A stretch of DNA of 64,000 nucleotides. It comes from Synechococcus sp. Tobar12-5m-g (GTDB lineage: Bacteria; Cyanobacteriota; Cyanobacteriia; PCC-6307; Cyanobiaceae). Shown one piece after another: positions 19,679 to 38,602 of this stretch (positions are counted from its first letter, which is position 1; every line of letters starts with the position of its first letter). The notes beneath the pieces were generated by a model. The model saw only the letters and a program-made list of their open reading frames with translations. It had not been told where the DNA came from and did not search any database. The position numbers and the translations under genes were made by a program. The DNA lies in contig NZ_JAGQBB010000001.1 of the NCBI RefSeq assembly GCF_024345415.1, positions 124,001 to 188,000 on the forward strand. Direction: 5' to 3'.

Positions 19679-19847
19679 CGGGCGGGAAGTGGAGCGGTTC
19701 GAGAAGCCCGTCCGGCTCCTGCAGAGAACTGCCCCGACCAGCCCTGAAAGAGGGAAGAACGGGTGATGCCCGCCGGGCACCCCATGAGCTTACGCGATGC
19801 GTCCTGGCGATCAGGTCGGCACCTCCTCCTCCAGTCGGGCCTTCGGC

Positions 19848-20120
19848 TCAGGGAGAGGGTGGGGAGCCGCCGCCGAAGGCCCCCAGGCTGGGGGGCTCGC
19901 CGTAGAAGTCCTCCGGCAAGCCCTGCCCCCGCAGCGTCGCGTCCTGGTTGAGGCAGCGCTGCGGTTCCCTGACGAACTGACAGACCCGCGCCCAGAGCTT
20001 GGCGCGGGTGCCGGGACCACCCTGGCTGAAGATCACCTGGTCCTGGCCCCCTGCCATCCCGCGGATCTCGACCTGACAGAGATCGCACCGCTTGAGGGTT
20101 CCGGGCGGGATCGAAGCCAT
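19848..20120 (-). CDS. conserved cyanobacterial hypothetical protein with four cysteines
   Basis: This is a 90-residue protein. The N-terminal half has CDLCQVEIRG and later WARVCQFVREPQRCLNQ, so C-x2-C plus two further Cys could form a zinc or metal site. The middle DQVIFSQGGPGTRAKLWARVCQ looks strongly structured and conserved. The tail is Gly/Pro/Ser-rich. I do not recognise a function. It is upstream of rimP on the same strand with a 170 nt gap, and divergent from the phosphodiesterase gene. Confidence 0.7.
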   Translation of the reverse strand: MASIPPGTLKRCDLCQVEIRGMAGGQDQVIFSQGGPGTRAKLWARVCQFVREPQRCLNQDATLRGQGLPEDFYGEPPSLGAFGGGSPPSP

Positions 20121-20205
20121 GGACGTGGCAGCGTTGAGGCTGGCAACTTAGGCTCTTCACCGGGGCCATGGTCCCCACTGTTGCGAGCCCTTCAAGTGCC
20201 ACCCG

Positions 20206-22262
<2,057 letters not shown>

Positions 22263-22301
22263 GCTTGCTTGCTACGGTCACGGCGTTTTGCCGAGCCCCC
22301 C

Positions 22302-23015
22302 ATGTCTGATCTGCAGGACCGCATGAAGCAGGCGGTGGCTGCCGCGGCCGTCGAGCAGATCCACGACGGCATGGTGCTGGGGCTGGGCTCCGGCTCCACC
22401 GCCGCCCTGATGATCCAGGCCCTCGGCGCCAAGCTGCGCAGCGGTGAACTCTCCGGCATCACCGGCGTCACCACGTCGTTTCAGGGGGAGGTGCTGGCGG
22501 CCGAGCTGGGCATTCCGCTCCAGAGCCTCAACGCCATCGACCACATCGACCTGGCCATCGACGGCGCCGACGAGGTGGATCCCTTCTTTCAGTTGATCAA
22601 GGGCGGCGGTGCCTGCCATGTCCAGGAGAAGCTGGTGGCCAGGCGCGCCAAACGGTTCGTGGTGGTGGTGGACAGCTCCAAGCTGGTGGAGCGGCTCAAC
22701 CTGGCCTTTCTGCTGCCGGTGGAAGTGCTGCCGGGGGCCTGGCGCCAGGTGAAGGCGGAGTTGGAGGGCATGGGGGCCGAGGTGACCCTGCGCATGGCGG
22801 TCCTCAAGGCAGGGCCGGTGGTGACCGACCAGGGCAACCTGGTGCTTGATCTCCGCTTCGCCAATGGAATCGAGGATCCCGCCAGCCTGGAGGCGCAGAT
22901 CAACAACCTGCCGGGGGTGTTGGAGAACGGCCTGTTCGTTGGCCTCACCGACCAGGTGCTGGTGGGGGAGATCGTCGATGGGGAGCCGCAGGTGCGGGAT
23001 CTTCAGAAGCGTTGA
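22302..23015 (+). CDS. rpiA: ribose-5-phosphate isomerase A
   Basis: RpiA interconverts ribose-5-phosphate and ribulose-5-phosphate in the Calvin and pentose phosphate pathways. It has 237 residues from ATG at 22302 ([13 protein letters not shown]). The signatures are [26 protein letters not shown] (catalytic Asp) and [14 protein letters not shown] (catalytic Lys/Glu region). The 3' end overlaps the convergent hisD by 71 nt. Confidence 0.96.
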   Translation: MSDLQDRMKQAVAAAAVEQIHDGMVLGLGSGSTAALMIQALGAKLRSGELSGITGVTTSFQGEVLAAELGIPLQSLNAIDHIDLAIDGADEVDPFFQLIKGGGACHVQEKLVARRAKRFVVVVDSSKLVERLNLAFLLPVEVLPGAWRQVKAELEGMGAEVTLRMAVLKAGPVVTDQGNLVLDLRFANGIEDPASLEAQINNLPGVLENGLFVGLTDQVLVGEIVDGEPQVRDLQKR

Positions 23016-24315
23016 GCCGGAGACGCACCGATTCGGCATGGCTGTGGAGCCCTTCGCTCTCGGCCAATGTGACCACGGCGGGGCCGGTGGCCTCCAGGGC
23101 CTGGCGGTTGAACTGGATCAAACTGGTGTGCCTAAGGAAGGTTTCCACCCCCAGGGCTGAGGCGAAGCGGGCGGTGCCCGCGGTCGGCAGGGTGTGGTTG
23201 GGGCCGGCCAGGTAATCGCCCACGGCTTCCGGGCTCCAGCCACCCAGGAAGATCGCACCGGCATGGTGGATGCGCTCGGCCAGGGGCTCCGGCCGCTCCA
23301 CCAGCAACTCCAGGTGCTCCGGGGCGAAGCGGTCGCTCAGGCGGGCCGCGTCCTCCAGGCTCGGGCAAACCACGATCAGGCCCCAGTCCCTCAGGGCGGC
23401 GCGGCTCACCTCGGCGCGGGGATGGCCTACCAGCTGGGCCTCGATGGCACGGGGCACCGCCTCGGCCAGAGTGGGGCTCGTGGTCAACAGGATGGCGGCC
23501 GCCAGCGGGTCGTGTTCGGCCTGGGCGAGCAGGTCGGCGGCCACCTGGTCGGGGGTGGCTGTGTGGTCGGCGATCACCAGCACCTCGCTGGGGCCCGCCA
23601 GGGAATCGATCCCCACCCGCCCATACACAGCTTTCTTTGCCAGCGTCACGTAGAGATTGCCGGGGCCGCTGATCACATCGACGGCAGGGATCGATTCCGT
23701 TCCATAGGCCAGGGCCCCGATCGCCTGGGCTCCGCCAACGCGGTACACCTCCTCCACCCCCGCCAGCTGGGCCGCCGCCAGCACCGTGGGGTCGGGCATG
23801 CCGCCGGGCCCAGGGGGCGTCACCATCACCACCCGGCCCACGCCGGCCACCTTCGCCGGGATGGCATTCATCAGCACCGTGCTGGGGTAGGCGGCCCGCC
23901 CGCCTGGGACATAAAGCCCGGCCCGCTCCACCGGCCGCCAGCGGCGACCCAGCCGCTCGCCATGCACACCCACCACGCTGATGTCCTGGGGTTTCTGGCG
24001 CTGGTGGAAATCGAGGATGCGCCGATGGGCCAACTTCAGTGCTTCCTGGAGGGGGGTGGGACAACCCGCCCAGGCGGCGGCGAGATCGTGGCGGGGGATG
24101 CGCAGGGGATCCGGTCGTACCCCATCGAAGCGCTCGGTGAGCTCCAGCAGGGCCAGGTCGCCGTCCTGTCGAACGCGGGCAAGAATGGCTTCGACCTGGC
24201 CGCTGGCCTCCTGGATTTGCCCGCTGCTGGTGCGCCCGGCGATCGCATCGAGCCGCCGGCCCGCCGCGTCGAGATCGGTGAGCACCGGCACGGTCGGCAG
24301 GGAGGTGGCGGCCAA
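22945..24315 (-). CDS. hisD: histidinol dehydrogenase
   Basis: HisD catalyses the last two steps of histidine synthesis, oxidising histidinol to histidine with two NAD. It has 456 residues. Signatures are [70 protein letters not shown] (zinc ligand His), [12 protein letters not shown] and [15 protein letters not shown]. It is complete, with a Pro/Ala-rich C-terminal tail of about 15 residues. That tail is the part antisense to the rpiA 3' end, which may explain why it is non-conserved. Confidence 0.96.
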   Translation of the reverse strand: MAATSLPTVPVLTDLDAAGRRLDAIAGRTSSGQIQEASGQVEAILARVRQDGDLALLELTERFDGVRPDPLRIPRHDLAAAWAGCPTPLQEALKLAHRRILDFHQRQKPQDISVVGVHGERLGRRWRPVERAGLYVPGGRAAYPSTVLMNAIPAKVAGVGRVVMVTPPGPGGMPDPTVLAAAQLAGVEEVYRVGGAQAIGALAYGTESIPAVDVISGPGNLYVTLAKKAVYGRVGIDSLAGPSEVLVIADHTATPDQVAADLLAQAEHDPLAAAILLTTSPTLAEAVPRAIEAQLVGHPRAEVSRAALRDWGLIVVCPSLEDAARLSDRFAPEHLELLVERPEPLAERIHHAGAIFLGGWSPEAVGDYLAGPNHTLPTAGTARFASALGVETFLRHTSLIQFNRQALEATGPAVVTLAESEGLHSHAESVRLRLNASEDPAPAAPHRRSPPPAPGR

Positions 24316-24361
24316 GGCGTGTGGAAGGGAAAAGCGGATTTCAAGCTAGGCCCTGGACTGA

Positions 24362-24727
<366 letters not shown>

Positions 24728-24762
24728 GCGGCCCCACCAGCCCCACGGCCCCCACAACGGAC

Positions 24763-25620
24763 ATGGCAGCCCTCAGCAGCCCCAAGCAGGCCGCGGCTTC
24801 AGAGGCTCCTCCTCCGTTGCCGCAGCTGATCGACAGCCATTGCCACATCGTGTTTCGCAACTTCGAAGCCGATCTCGAGGCGGTGGCCGAGCGTTGGCGG
24901 ACGGCCGGGGTCGTGGCCCTGCTGCATTCCTGCGTGGAGCCGGGCGAGATTCCGGCGATCCGGTCCCTTGCCGACCGCTTCCCTGAGCTGCGCTATTCCG
25001 TCGGCGTTCATCCCCTGGACCCCCAGCACTGGGAAGCCGACACCGCTGCGGTGCTTCGCCGGGCAGCGCTGGACGACCCACGGGTCGTTGCAATCGGCGA
25101 ACTGGGCCTGGATCTGTTCAAGGCTTCCAACCTCGAGCAGCAACGGGCCATGCTCCAACCCCAGCTTGAGCTGGCGGTGGAACTCGACCTGCCGGTGATC
25201 ATCCATTGCCGCGATGCGGCCGAGCCGATGCTCGACCTGTTGCGCCAGTTTCAGGCTCAGGGCCGCTGTCCCCGGGGGGTGATGCACTGCTGGGGGGGAA
25301 CTCCCGAGCAGATGGAGCAGTTCCTCGCCCTGGGGCTGTTGATCAGCTTCAGCGGCACCGTCACCTTCCCGAGTGCCACCGACACCCATGCCTGCGCCCG
25401 CCAGGTGCCGGCCGATCGCTTTCTGGTCGAAACCGATTGCCCGTTTCTTGCTCCGGTTCCCCGTCGGGGCAAGCGCAACGAGCCGGCCAATGTCGTGGCC
25501 GTGGCTGAACGCCTCGCCAGTCTGCGGGGGGAATCCCTGGCCCAGGTGGCCGCCACGAGCACCGCGAATGCGGTACGCCTGTTTGGCCTTCCCAGCATGC
25601 CCATCAGCCAATGTGTATGA
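24763..25620 (+). CDS. tatD: TatD family metal-dependent hydrolase
   Basis: This is a TIM-barrel metal-dependent nuclease of the TatD family (3'-5' DNA exonuclease activity in E. coli). LIDSHCHIVF carries the first HxH site. AIGELGLDLFKA has the catalytic Glu. VIIHCRDAAEPML and GVMHCWGGTPEQMEQF carry the metal His residues, and FLVETDCPFLAPVPRRGKRNEP has the final Asp. At 285 residues it has an N-terminal extension of about 20. It precedes rpoB. Confidence 0.93.
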   Translation: MAALSSPKQAAASEAPPPLPQLIDSHCHIVFRNFEADLEAVAERWRTAGVVALLHSCVEPGEIPAIRSLADRFPELRYSVGVHPLDPQHWEADTAAVLRRAALDDPRVVAIGELGLDLFKASNLEQQRAMLQPQLELAVELDLPVIIHCRDAAEPMLDLLRQFQAQGRCPRGVMHCWGGTPEQMEQFLALGLLISFSGTVTFPSATDTHACARQVPADRFLVETDCPFLAPVPRRGKRNEPANVVAVAERLASLRGESLAQVAATSTANAVRLFGLPSMPISQCV

Positions 25621-25863
25621 TGTTTTATTGGTCTGGCAGCGCGAGAGCTCCTTTGTCGACGTCGGCAGCCTTGAACCGAGCTCCATAGAGGTGTGATCAC
25701 GGCCCAGCCTTCCTCCTTGAAAGGGGATTGCTGCTCCGTGATTTTGGCTGTCCCTCGTTGGGCAACTCCTCGTCCCGTTCGATTCCGCCGCTGACGCCAC
25801 TGCCTTTGGCACTTGCGTTTCCGGCCCCAGTTCACTCTCCCCATCCGTTCGGCAGGTCCACGC

Positions 25864-28800
25864 ATGAGCAGCGCGATCCAGGTCGCCAAGACCGTTACCT
25901 ACCTGCCCGATCTCGTGGAGGTGCAGCGGGCGAGTTTCAAATGGTTCCTGGAGAAGGGTCTGATCGAGGAGCTCGACAGCTTCTCTCCGATCACCGACTA
26001 CACCGGCAAGCTCGAACTGCACTTCGTCGGCAACGAATACCGGCTGAAGCGTCCGCGCCACGACGTCGAGGAAGCCAAGCGGCGCGACGCCACCTTCGCC
26101 TCGCAGATGTATGTCACCTGCCGGCTGGTCAACAAGGAAACCGGCGAGATCAAGGAGCAGGAGGTTTTCATCGGCGAGCTGCCGCTGATGACCGAACGGG
26201 GCACCTTCATCATCAACGGCGCCGAGCGGGTGATCGTCAACCAGATCGTGCGCAGCCCCGGCGTCTACTTCAAGGACGAGCAGGACAAGAACGGCCGCAA
26301 GACCTTCAACGCCAGCCTGATCCCCAACCGGGGCGCCTGGTTGAAGTTCGAAACCGACAAGAACGACCTGCTGCACGTTCGGGTCGACAAGACCCGCAAG
26401 ATCAATGCCCACGTCCTGATGCGGGCGATCGGGCTCTCCGACAATGACGTGCTCGACAAGCTCCGTCACCCGGAGTACTACAAGAAGTCGATTGAGGCGG
26501 CCAACGACGAAGGCATCGCCTCCGAAGACCAGGCCCTGCTGGAGCTCTACAAGAAATTGCGACCGGGCGAGCCCCCTTCCGTGAGCGGTGGCCAGCAGCT
26601 TCTGCACAGCCGCTTCTTCGATCCAAAGCGCTACGACCTGGGTCGGGTCGGTCGCTACAAGATCAACAAGAAGCTGCGGCTCACCATCCCCGATGCTACC
26701 CGCACCCTGACGGCCGAGGACGTCCTCTCCACGATCGATTACCTGATCAACCTCGAACTCGATGTGGGCGGTGCCTCCCTCGACGACATCGATCACCTCG
26801 GCAACCGCCGGGTGCGCTCGGTGGGGGAGCTTCTCCAGAACCAGGTGCGGGTTGGCCTCAACCGGCTTGAGCGGATCATCAAGGAACGGATGACCGTGGG
26901 CGAAACCGAATCGCTCACCCCGGCCCAGCTGGTGAACCCCAAGCCTTTGGTGGCGGCGATCAAGGAGTTCTTCGGCTCCAGCCAGCTCAGCCAGTTCATG
27001 GACCAGACCAATCCCCTGGCCGAGCTCACCCACAAGCGCCGCATCAGCGCCCTCGGTCCCGGTGGCCTCACCAGGGAACGGGCCGGTTTTGCCGTCCGCG
27101 ACATTCACCCATCTCACTACGGACGCATCTGTCCGATCGAAACCCCGGAAGGTCCGAATGCCGGCCTGATCGGTTCTCTGGCCACCCACGCCCGGGTGAA
27201 TGAGTACGGCTTCATCGAAACCCCCTTCTGGCGCGTCGAGGGCGGCATCGTCTTCAAGCAGGAGGATCCGATCTACCTCTCCGCCGACCTGGAGGACGAG
27301 TGCCGGGTTGCCCCGGGTGATGTGGCCACCGATGCCGAGGGCCGCATCAAGGCCGAGCTGGTGCCCGTGCGTTACCGCCAGGACTTCGAGAAGGTTCCTC
27401 CCGAGCAGGTGGACTATGTCCAGCTCTCGCCGGTTCAGGTGATCTCGGTGGCCACCTCCCTGATCCCCTTCCTCGAGCATGACGACGCCAACCGGGCCCT
27501 GATGGGCTCGAACATGCAGCGCCAGGCCGTTCCCCTGCTGCGGCCCGAGCGGCCCCTGGTGGGCACCGGCCTGGAAACCCAGGTCGCTCGCGACTCCGGC
27601 ATGGTGCCAATCACCCGGGTCAACGGCACGGTCACCTTCGTGGATGCCACCGCGATCGTGATCCGCGATGACCAGGGCACAGACCACATCCACCACCTTC
27701 AGAAGTACCAGCGCTCCAACCAGGACACCTGCCTCAACCAGCGACCGATCGTCGGTCAGGGTGACCAGGTGATCGCGGGCCAGGTTCTGGCCAATGGCTC
27801 AGCTTGCGAAGGCGGCGAGATCGCCCTGGGCCAGAACGTGTTGATCGCCTACATGCCATGGGAGGGCTACAACTACGAGGACGCGATTCTGGTGAGCGAA
27901 CGGCTCGTTCAGGAAGATCTCTACACCTCGGTGCACATTGAGAAGTATGAGATCGAAGCGCGTCAGACCAAGCTCGGGCCCGAGGAAATCACCCGAGAGA
28001 TCCCCAATGTTGCCGAAGAGAGCCTCGGCAATCTCGATGAGATGGGCATCATCCGGATCGGTGCCTACGTGGAATCGGGCGACATTCTTGTAGGCAAGGT
28101 GACGCCGAAGGGTGAATCCGACCAGCCCCCGGAAGAGAAGCTCCTGCGCGCCATCTTCGGCGAGAAGGCCCGGGACGTGCGCGACAACTCCCTGCGTGTT
28201 CCGAACACCGAACGCGGTCGGGTGGTGGATGTTCGCATCTACACCCGCGAGCAGGGTGATGAATTACCGCCTGGCGCCAACATGGTGGTGCGGGTCTACG
28301 TGGCCCAACGCCGCAAGATCCAGGTCGGCGACAAGATGGCGGGCCGCCATGGCAACAAGGGCATCATCAGTCGCATTCTTCCCCGCCAGGACATGCCCTA
28401 TCTCCCCGACGGCACTCCGATTGACATCGTGCTCAACCCCCTGGGTGTGCCTTCACGGATGAACGTGGGCCAGGTGTTCGAGTGCCTGATGGGCTGGGCT
28501 TCGTCCCACCTCGACTGCCGCGTCAAGGTGGTGCCGTTCGATGAGATGCACGGCAACGAAACCTCCAAGAACACGGTCCAGAAGTATCTGGAAGAGGCTG
28601 CTGCCCTGCCCGGCAAGGAGTGGGTCTACAACCCGGACAACCCCGGCAAGATCCAACTTGTTGATGGGCGAACCGGCGAAGCCTTCGACCAACCGGTCAC
28701 CGTCGGCTATGCCCACATCCTCAAGCTTGTCCACCTGGTGGACGACAAGATCCACGCCCGCTCCACCGGCCCCTACTCCCTGGTCACCCAGCAACCCCTG

Positions 28801-29154
28801 GGTGGCAAGGCCCAGCAGGGCGGCCAGCGCCTCGGGGAAATGGAGGTGTGGGCTCTCGAGGCCTACGGCGCCGCTTACACCCTGCAGGAATTGCTCACCG
28901 TCAAGTCTGACGACATGCAGGGCAGGAACGAGGCCCTCAACGCCATCGTCAAGGGCAAGCCGATTCCCCGCCCAGGCACCCCTGAGTCCTTCAAGGTGCT
29001 GATGCGCGAGCTCCAGTCCCTGGGGCTCGATATCGCGGTCTACACCGATGAAGGTGTTGAGGTCGACCTGATGCAGGACGTCAACCCTCGCCGCAGCACC
29101 CCCAACCGCCCCACCTATGAGTCGCTTGGCGTCGCGGATTATGACGACGATTGA
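25864..29154 (+). CDS. rpoB: DNA-directed RNA polymerase subunit beta
   Basis: This is the catalytic beta subunit. It has 1096 residues from ATG at 25864 ([20 protein letters not shown]). Clear markers include the rifampicin-region block [51 protein letters not shown], and near the C-terminus [14 protein letters not shown] and [14 protein letters not shown]. It is complete. A 243 nt leader separates it from tatD. It heads the rpoB-rpoC1-rpoC2 operon. Confidence 0.98.
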   Translation: MSSAIQVAKTVTYLPDLVEVQRASFKWFLEKGLIEELDSFSPITDYTGKLELHFVGNEYRLKRPRHDVEEAKRRDATFASQMYVTCRLVNKETGEIKEQEVFIGELPLMTERGTFIINGAERVIVNQIVRSPGVYFKDEQDKNGRKTFNASLIPNRGAWLKFETDKNDLLHVRVDKTRKINAHVLMRAIGLSDNDVLDKLRHPEYYKKSIEAANDEGIASEDQALLELYKKLRPGEPPSVSGGQQLLHSRFFDPKRYDLGRVGRYKINKKLRLTIPDATRTLTAEDVLSTIDYLINLELDVGGASLDDIDHLGNRRVRSVGELLQNQVRVGLNRLERIIKERMTVGETESLTPAQLVNPKPLVAAIKEFFGSSQLSQFMDQTNPLAELTHKRRISALGPGGLTRERAGFAVRDIHPSHYGRICPIETPEGPNAGLIGSLATHARVNEYGFIETPFWRVEGGIVFKQEDPIYLSADLEDECRVAPGDVATDAEGRIKAELVPVRYRQDFEKVPPEQVDYVQLSPVQVISVATSLIPFLEHDDANRALMGSNMQRQAVPLLRPERPLVGTGLETQVARDSGMVPITRVNGTVTFVDATAIVIRDDQGTDHIHHLQKYQRSNQDTCLNQRPIVGQGDQVIAGQVLANGSACEGGEIALGQNVLIAYMPWEGYNYEDAILVSERLVQEDLYTSVHIEKYEIEARQTKLGPEEITREIPNVAEESLGNLDEMGIIRIGAYVESGDILVGKVTPKGESDQPPEEKLLRAIFGEKARDVRDNSLRVPNTERGRVVDVRIYTREQGDELPPGANMVVRVYVAQRRKIQVGDKMAGRHGNKGIISRILPRQDMPYLPDGTPIDIVLNPLGVPSRMNVGQVFECLMGWASSHLDCRVKVVPFDEMHGNETSKNTVQKYLEEAAALPGKEWVYNPDNPGKIQLVDGRTGEAFDQPVTVGYAHILKLVHLVDDKIHARSTGPYSLVTQQPLGGKAQQGGQRLGEMEVWALEAYGAAYTLQELLTVKSDDMQGRNEALNAIVKGKPIPRPGTPESFKVLMRELQSLGLDIAVYTDEGVEVDLMQDVNPRRSTPNRPTYESLGVADYDDD

Positions 29155-29209
29155 ACTCCCAGCCTGATCCCCTTCGTTTCACTCGACGTCCGCGCGCCTC
29201 CTTCCGCCC

Positions 29210-35258
<6,049 letters not shown>

Positions 35259-35259
<1 letters not shown>

Positions 35260-35438
35260 TGGTGGTCCCTGAACCCCTGGCGCCGCTGGAGCCGAAGCTG
35301 GTGCCCCAGCGTCGGCTCCCCCTTTTCGGCTTCCACACCCACACGGAGCGCCTGAACGGACGGTTGGCCATGCTCGGCTTCGTTGCCCTGTTGGCCATTG
35401 AGAAAACTCTCGGCCATGGGATCCTGGTGTGGCCCTGA
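35259..35438 (+). CDS. hli: high-light-inducible (one-helix chlorophyll-binding) protein
   Basis: This is a 59-residue protein. The N-terminal half is Pro-rich and polar; it is followed by [17 protein letters not shown], the ERxNGRxAMxGF chlorophyll a/b-binding signature, and one transmembrane helix ([17 protein letters not shown]). Such proteins bind chlorophyll and carotenoid during photosystem assembly or stress. The ATG overlaps the rpoC2 stop (TGATG), and its own end overlaps the rlmN start by 10 nt. Expression may therefore depend partly on the RNA polymerase operon. Confidence 0.9.
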
Positions 35439-36505
35439 GCCTGGGTCACGGCTCACCTCTGCTGGGCCAGGGGCTGGAGGCCTTGGAGGCCCTGGCGGTA
35501 TCCCAGGGGCAACCGCGCTACCGGGGCCGCCAACTGCACGACGGGATCTATGCCAAGGGGGCCCGCAGCCTCGATCAGATCAACGTCCTGCCCAAGGCCT
35601 GGCGGGAGCAATTGTCGAGGGGGGGGGGCAGCGCCGGCGGTGATCCGATCGGCCGCTCCCAGGCCCTGCGGCGCAGTGTCGCCAGGGACGGCACCACCAA
35701 ATTGCTGCTCGCCACCGCCGATGGCCTCAGCCTTGAAACCGTGGGAATCCCCAGCCGGGACCGCCTCACGGTTTGTGTCTCCAGCCAGGTGGGTTGTCCG
35801 ATGGGCTGCCGCTTCTGCGCCACCGGCAAGGGGGGGCTGCTGCGTTCGCTGGCGGTGCACGAGATCATCGACCAGGTGCTGAGCGTGCGTGAGGTGATGG
35901 AGCAGCGCCCCAGCCACGTGGTGTTCATGGGAATGGGAGAGCCCCTGCTCAACACCGAGGCGGTGCTGGATGCGATCGATTGCCTCTGCACCGATCTGGG
36001 CATGGCCCAGCGCAAGATCACCGTGAGCACGGTGGGGGTGCCCAGCAGCTTGCCGAAGCTGGCCACCCTTGCCCTCGATCGGCTCGGCCGTGCCCAGTTC
36101 ACCCTGGCCGTGAGCCTCCATGCCCCTGACCAGCAGCTGAGGGAAACCCTGATCCCCACGGCCCACGCCTATCCGATCGCCCAACTCCTCGAGGATTGCC
36201 GCGAGTACGTGGCGATCACCGGCCGGCGGATCAGCTTCGAGTACATCCTGCTGGGTGGCCTGAACGACCATCCCCGCCAGGCGGCGGCGCTGGCCCAGTT
36301 GCTGCGCGGCTTCCAGAGCCATGTGAACCTGATCGCCTACAACCCGATCGACGAGGAGGATTTCAAGCGTCCTGGCCCGGAGCGTGTGTCCGCCTTCAAG
36401 GCGGCCCTTGAGCAGCGCCACGTGGCGGTGAGCGTGCGGGCCAGCCGGGGCCTGGATGAGAATGCCGCCTGCGGCCAGCTGCGACGGCGGGTAGCGACCG
36501 GCTAG
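35429..36505 (+). CDS. rlmN: 23S rRNA/tRNA adenine-C2 methyltransferase RlmN
   Basis: This is a radical SAM enzyme that methylates A2503 of 23S rRNA and A37 of some tRNAs. It has 358 residues from GTG at 35429. The iron-sulfur cluster motif CPMGCRFC gives Cys123, Cys127 and Cys130. [12 protein letters not shown] and [11 protein letters not shown] are family motifs. The C-terminal ENAACGQLR provides the second catalytic Cys. The start codon lies within the hli gene. Confidence 0.94.
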   Translation: MALSLGHGSPLLGQGLEALEALAVSQGQPRYRGRQLHDGIYAKGARSLDQINVLPKAWREQLSRGGGSAGGDPIGRSQALRRSVARDGTTKLLLATADGLSLETVGIPSRDRLTVCVSSQVGCPMGCRFCATGKGGLLRSLAVHEIIDQVLSVREVMEQRPSHVVFMGMGEPLLNTEAVLDAIDCLCTDLGMAQRKITVSTVGVPSSLPKLATLALDRLGRAQFTLAVSLHAPDQQLRETLIPTAHAYPIAQLLEDCREYVAITGRRISFEYILLGGLNDHPRQAAALAQLLRGFQSHVNLIAYNPIDEEDFKRPGPERVSAFKAALEQRHVAVSVRASRGLDENAACGQLRRRVATG

Positions 36506-36691
36506 ATCGGGAGCCGAGGGAGCAACACAAACGATTGCAAGGGAGCTGGCAGGGGTTGGACTGCAGTGCCCCCCCATCGTCAAGACCGAGCAGGAACGGC
36601 CTGACGATCCATGCAGCCCTTCGAAGGACCGGCTCAGAGTTGGGGGTCCCTCTAGGTGGTCTGGCAAGGTGACCATGTGCTGGCGAACACC

Positions 36692-37330
36692 ATGCCCCTG
36701 CTGGAGGTTGAGGATCTGGCCCGGCAGCTGGAGGGGCGCACGCTCTGGCAAGGCGTCGGCTTTGCACTGAACGCGGGAGATCGGCTGGGGCTGGTGGGGC
36801 CCAGCGGCGCCGGCAAGTCCCTGCTGCTGCGCCACCTGGCCTGGCTTGATCCGCTGCAGCGGGGCAGGATTCTGCTGCGGGGGCGCTCTCCAACGCACTG
36901 GACTCTGCCGGTGTATCGCTCCCGGGTCGCCTACCTGCCCCAGCGGGCGATCGCCTTCGCCGGCACGGTCGAGCACAACCTGTGCCAGGTGCTGGGCTAT
37001 GCCAGCCATCGCGGCCAGGCCTACGCCGAGCAGCGGCTCCTGGGCTGGCTGCGGCAGCTCGGCCGGGAGGCCAGTTTCCTGACCATGGCGGCCGAGCGGC
37101 TCTCTGGGGGCGAGCTGCAGCTGCTGGCCCTGCTGCGGGCGCTGCAGCTCGATCCGGAGATCCTGCTGCTGGATGAGCCCACCGCCTCCCTCGATCCAGC
37201 CAGCACCGGGCGGGTGGAGGACTTGCTGCTCCAATGGCTGGCCCAGGGCCAACGGGCCTGCCTGCTCACCAGCCACGACGCCGCCCAGATCGAGCGCTTC
37301 ACCGGCCGGCAGCTGAGCCTGACGCCATGA
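36692..37330 (+). CDS. FetA-type ABC exporter ATPase
   Basis: This is a 212-residue ABC ATPase from ATG at 36692 (MPLLEVEDLARQL). Walker A is GPSGAGKSLLL, the Q-loop is YLPQRAI, the signature is LSGGELQLLAL, and Walker B is ILLLDEPTASLD, followed by a switch His (TSHDAAQ). Its short length and pairing with a FetB-like permease match the FetAB family (iron exporter in E. coli). The substrate here is unproven. It overlaps the permease gene by 4 nt. Confidence 0.86.
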   Translation: MPLLEVEDLARQLEGRTLWQGVGFALNAGDRLGLVGPSGAGKSLLLRHLAWLDPLQRGRILLRGRSPTHWTLPVYRSRVAYLPQRAIAFAGTVEHNLCQVLGYASHRGQAYAEQRLLGWLRQLGREASFLTMAAERLSGGELQLLALLRALQLDPEILLLDEPTASLDPASTGRVEDLLLQWLAQGQRACLLTSHDAAQIERFTGRQLSLTP

Positions 37331-38130
37331 GCGCGCCGGGTGCCCTGCCGATCAGTGACGGGCGGCTGGCCCTCTCGGCCCTGCTCATCCTGGTGAACGT
37401 GCTGCTCTCGGGTCTGCTGCGGCTCGGGCTGGGGCGCTCGCTGCTGCTCGCTGCCGTGCGCATGGTGGTGCAGCTGCTGCTGGTGGGCACGGTGCTGGAG
37501 TGGCTGTTCCGCCAGCACGACCCGCTCACGATCCTGCTGCTGGGGCTGGTGATGGCCAGCATCGCCGGGGTGTCGGCGGTGCAGCGCACCCGGGCGCGGT
37601 TTGCAGGGATCTACGCCAACAGCCTGCTCTCGGTGCTGGCCTCCTCCGCCCTGGTCACCGGCCTGGCGGTGGGCGGGATCATCCGCCCCCAGCCCTGGTT
37701 TGCCCCCCAGTACCTGATCACCCTGCTGGGGATGGTGCTGGGCAACACGCTCAACGGCATCTCCCTGGCCCTGGACCGGCTGATGGAGGGTCTGACCAGC
37801 CGTCGGGAGCAGGTAGAAGCACGCTTGAGCCTGGGGGCGAGCCGCTGGGAGGCCTGCCTGGAGGTGGTGCGCGATGCCATCCGGGTGGGCATGATCCCCA
37901 CGATCAACTCCATGATGGTGATGGGGCTGGTGAGCCTCCCCGGCATGATGACCGGCCAGATCCTTCAGGGGGCCACGCCCGCCGGAGCCGTTCGCTATCA
38001 GATCGTGATCCTGTTCATGATCGCCGCCGCCACGGCCTTGGGAGTGGTGGGTGTGGTGCTGCTGGGCTATCTGCGGCTCACCAGCCGGGAGCACCAGTTG
38101 CGTCTGGACAGGCTGCGGACGAACTCCTGA
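37327..38130 (+). CDS. FetB-type ABC exporter permease (UPF0014)
   Basis: This is a 267-residue membrane protein with about seven hydrophobic segments. Conserved FetB motifs are RMVVQLLLVG, GNTLNGISLALDRL, EARLSLGASRWEA and TINSMMVMGLVSLPGMMTGQIL. It starts inside the ATPase stop codon (ATGA). In E. coli, FetAB exports iron and helps under oxidative stress. The 3' end overlaps the minus-strand lipoprotein gene by 64 nt. Confidence 0.88.
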   Translation: MSAPGALPISDGRLALSALLILVNVLLSGLLRLGLGRSLLLAAVRMVVQLLLVGTVLEWLFRQHDPLTILLLGLVMASIAGVSAVQRTRARFAGIYANSLLSVLASSALVTGLAVGGIIRPQPWFAPQYLITLLGMVLGNTLNGISLALDRLMEGLTSRREQVEARLSLGASRWEACLEVVRDAIRVGMIPTINSMMVMGLVSLPGMMTGQILQGATPAGAVRYQIVILFMIAAATALGVVGVVLLGYLRLTSREHQLRLDRLRTNS

Positions 38131-38540
38131 AGGAGGCCAGCCCCCATCGATCTGAAGGCAAGACTTTGCTTGTCGGCCCCGTGACTATCAACCTGCCACA
38201 GGTGAATCGGTGCGTGAGCATCAGCAACGCCAAGACCATCTGCAAGCAGCAGGTTGCCAACAGGTTGGGCCTCTGAACCATCCAGAGGTGGGATGCTGGC
38301 CTGGAGATCATCCTCGGTGTCCTTCTGGGAATCACCTTCCGGCTCAAGCAGCCCAAACGCCTCGGTAACTCCCACCTGCTTGACCTGATCCTCGTTACAA
38401 GCGGCGGTACCGATCCCGGCCTCTCCGTTCGCGTCGCAATCGTCAGCCAATGAGGCAGAAGTGTTGGATCCGCAGGCCGTGAGGGTCAGCATCAGGACCA
38501 AGGCCATGGTTGTGAAGATGGTGACAATCACTGACATCAA
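38067..38540 (-). CDS. putative lipoprotein of unknown function
   Basis: This is a 157-residue frame with a hydrophobic signal (VIVTIFTTMALVLMLTLTAC) and a lipobox-like LTAC, giving lipidation at about Cys23. The mature part is acidic and low in conserved features (SLADDCDANGEAG). The last 20 residues are basic and antisense to the fetB end, so the 3' part could be accidental. I do not recognise the family. The lipobox and acidic composition favour a real gene. Confidence 0.5.
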   Translation of the reverse strand: MMSVIVTIFTTMALVLMLTLTACGSNTSASLADDCDANGEAGIGTAACNEDQVKQVGVTEAFGLLEPEGDSQKDTEDDLQASIPPLDGSEAQPVGNLLLADGLGVADAHAPIHLWQVDSHGADKQSLAFRSMGAGLLQEFVRSLSRRNWCSRLVSRR

Positions 38541-38602
38541 TTCAGGGCGCGAACTATGGACAGGGCTCGAACCATGGAATGGCCATGTCGTCTCCCACAG
38601 CC

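Noticed and set aside
24799-27696. 965-codon open frame on the minus strand
   Set aside because: It is antisense to tatD and rpoB, which have unmistakable motifs. It has no recognisable domain.
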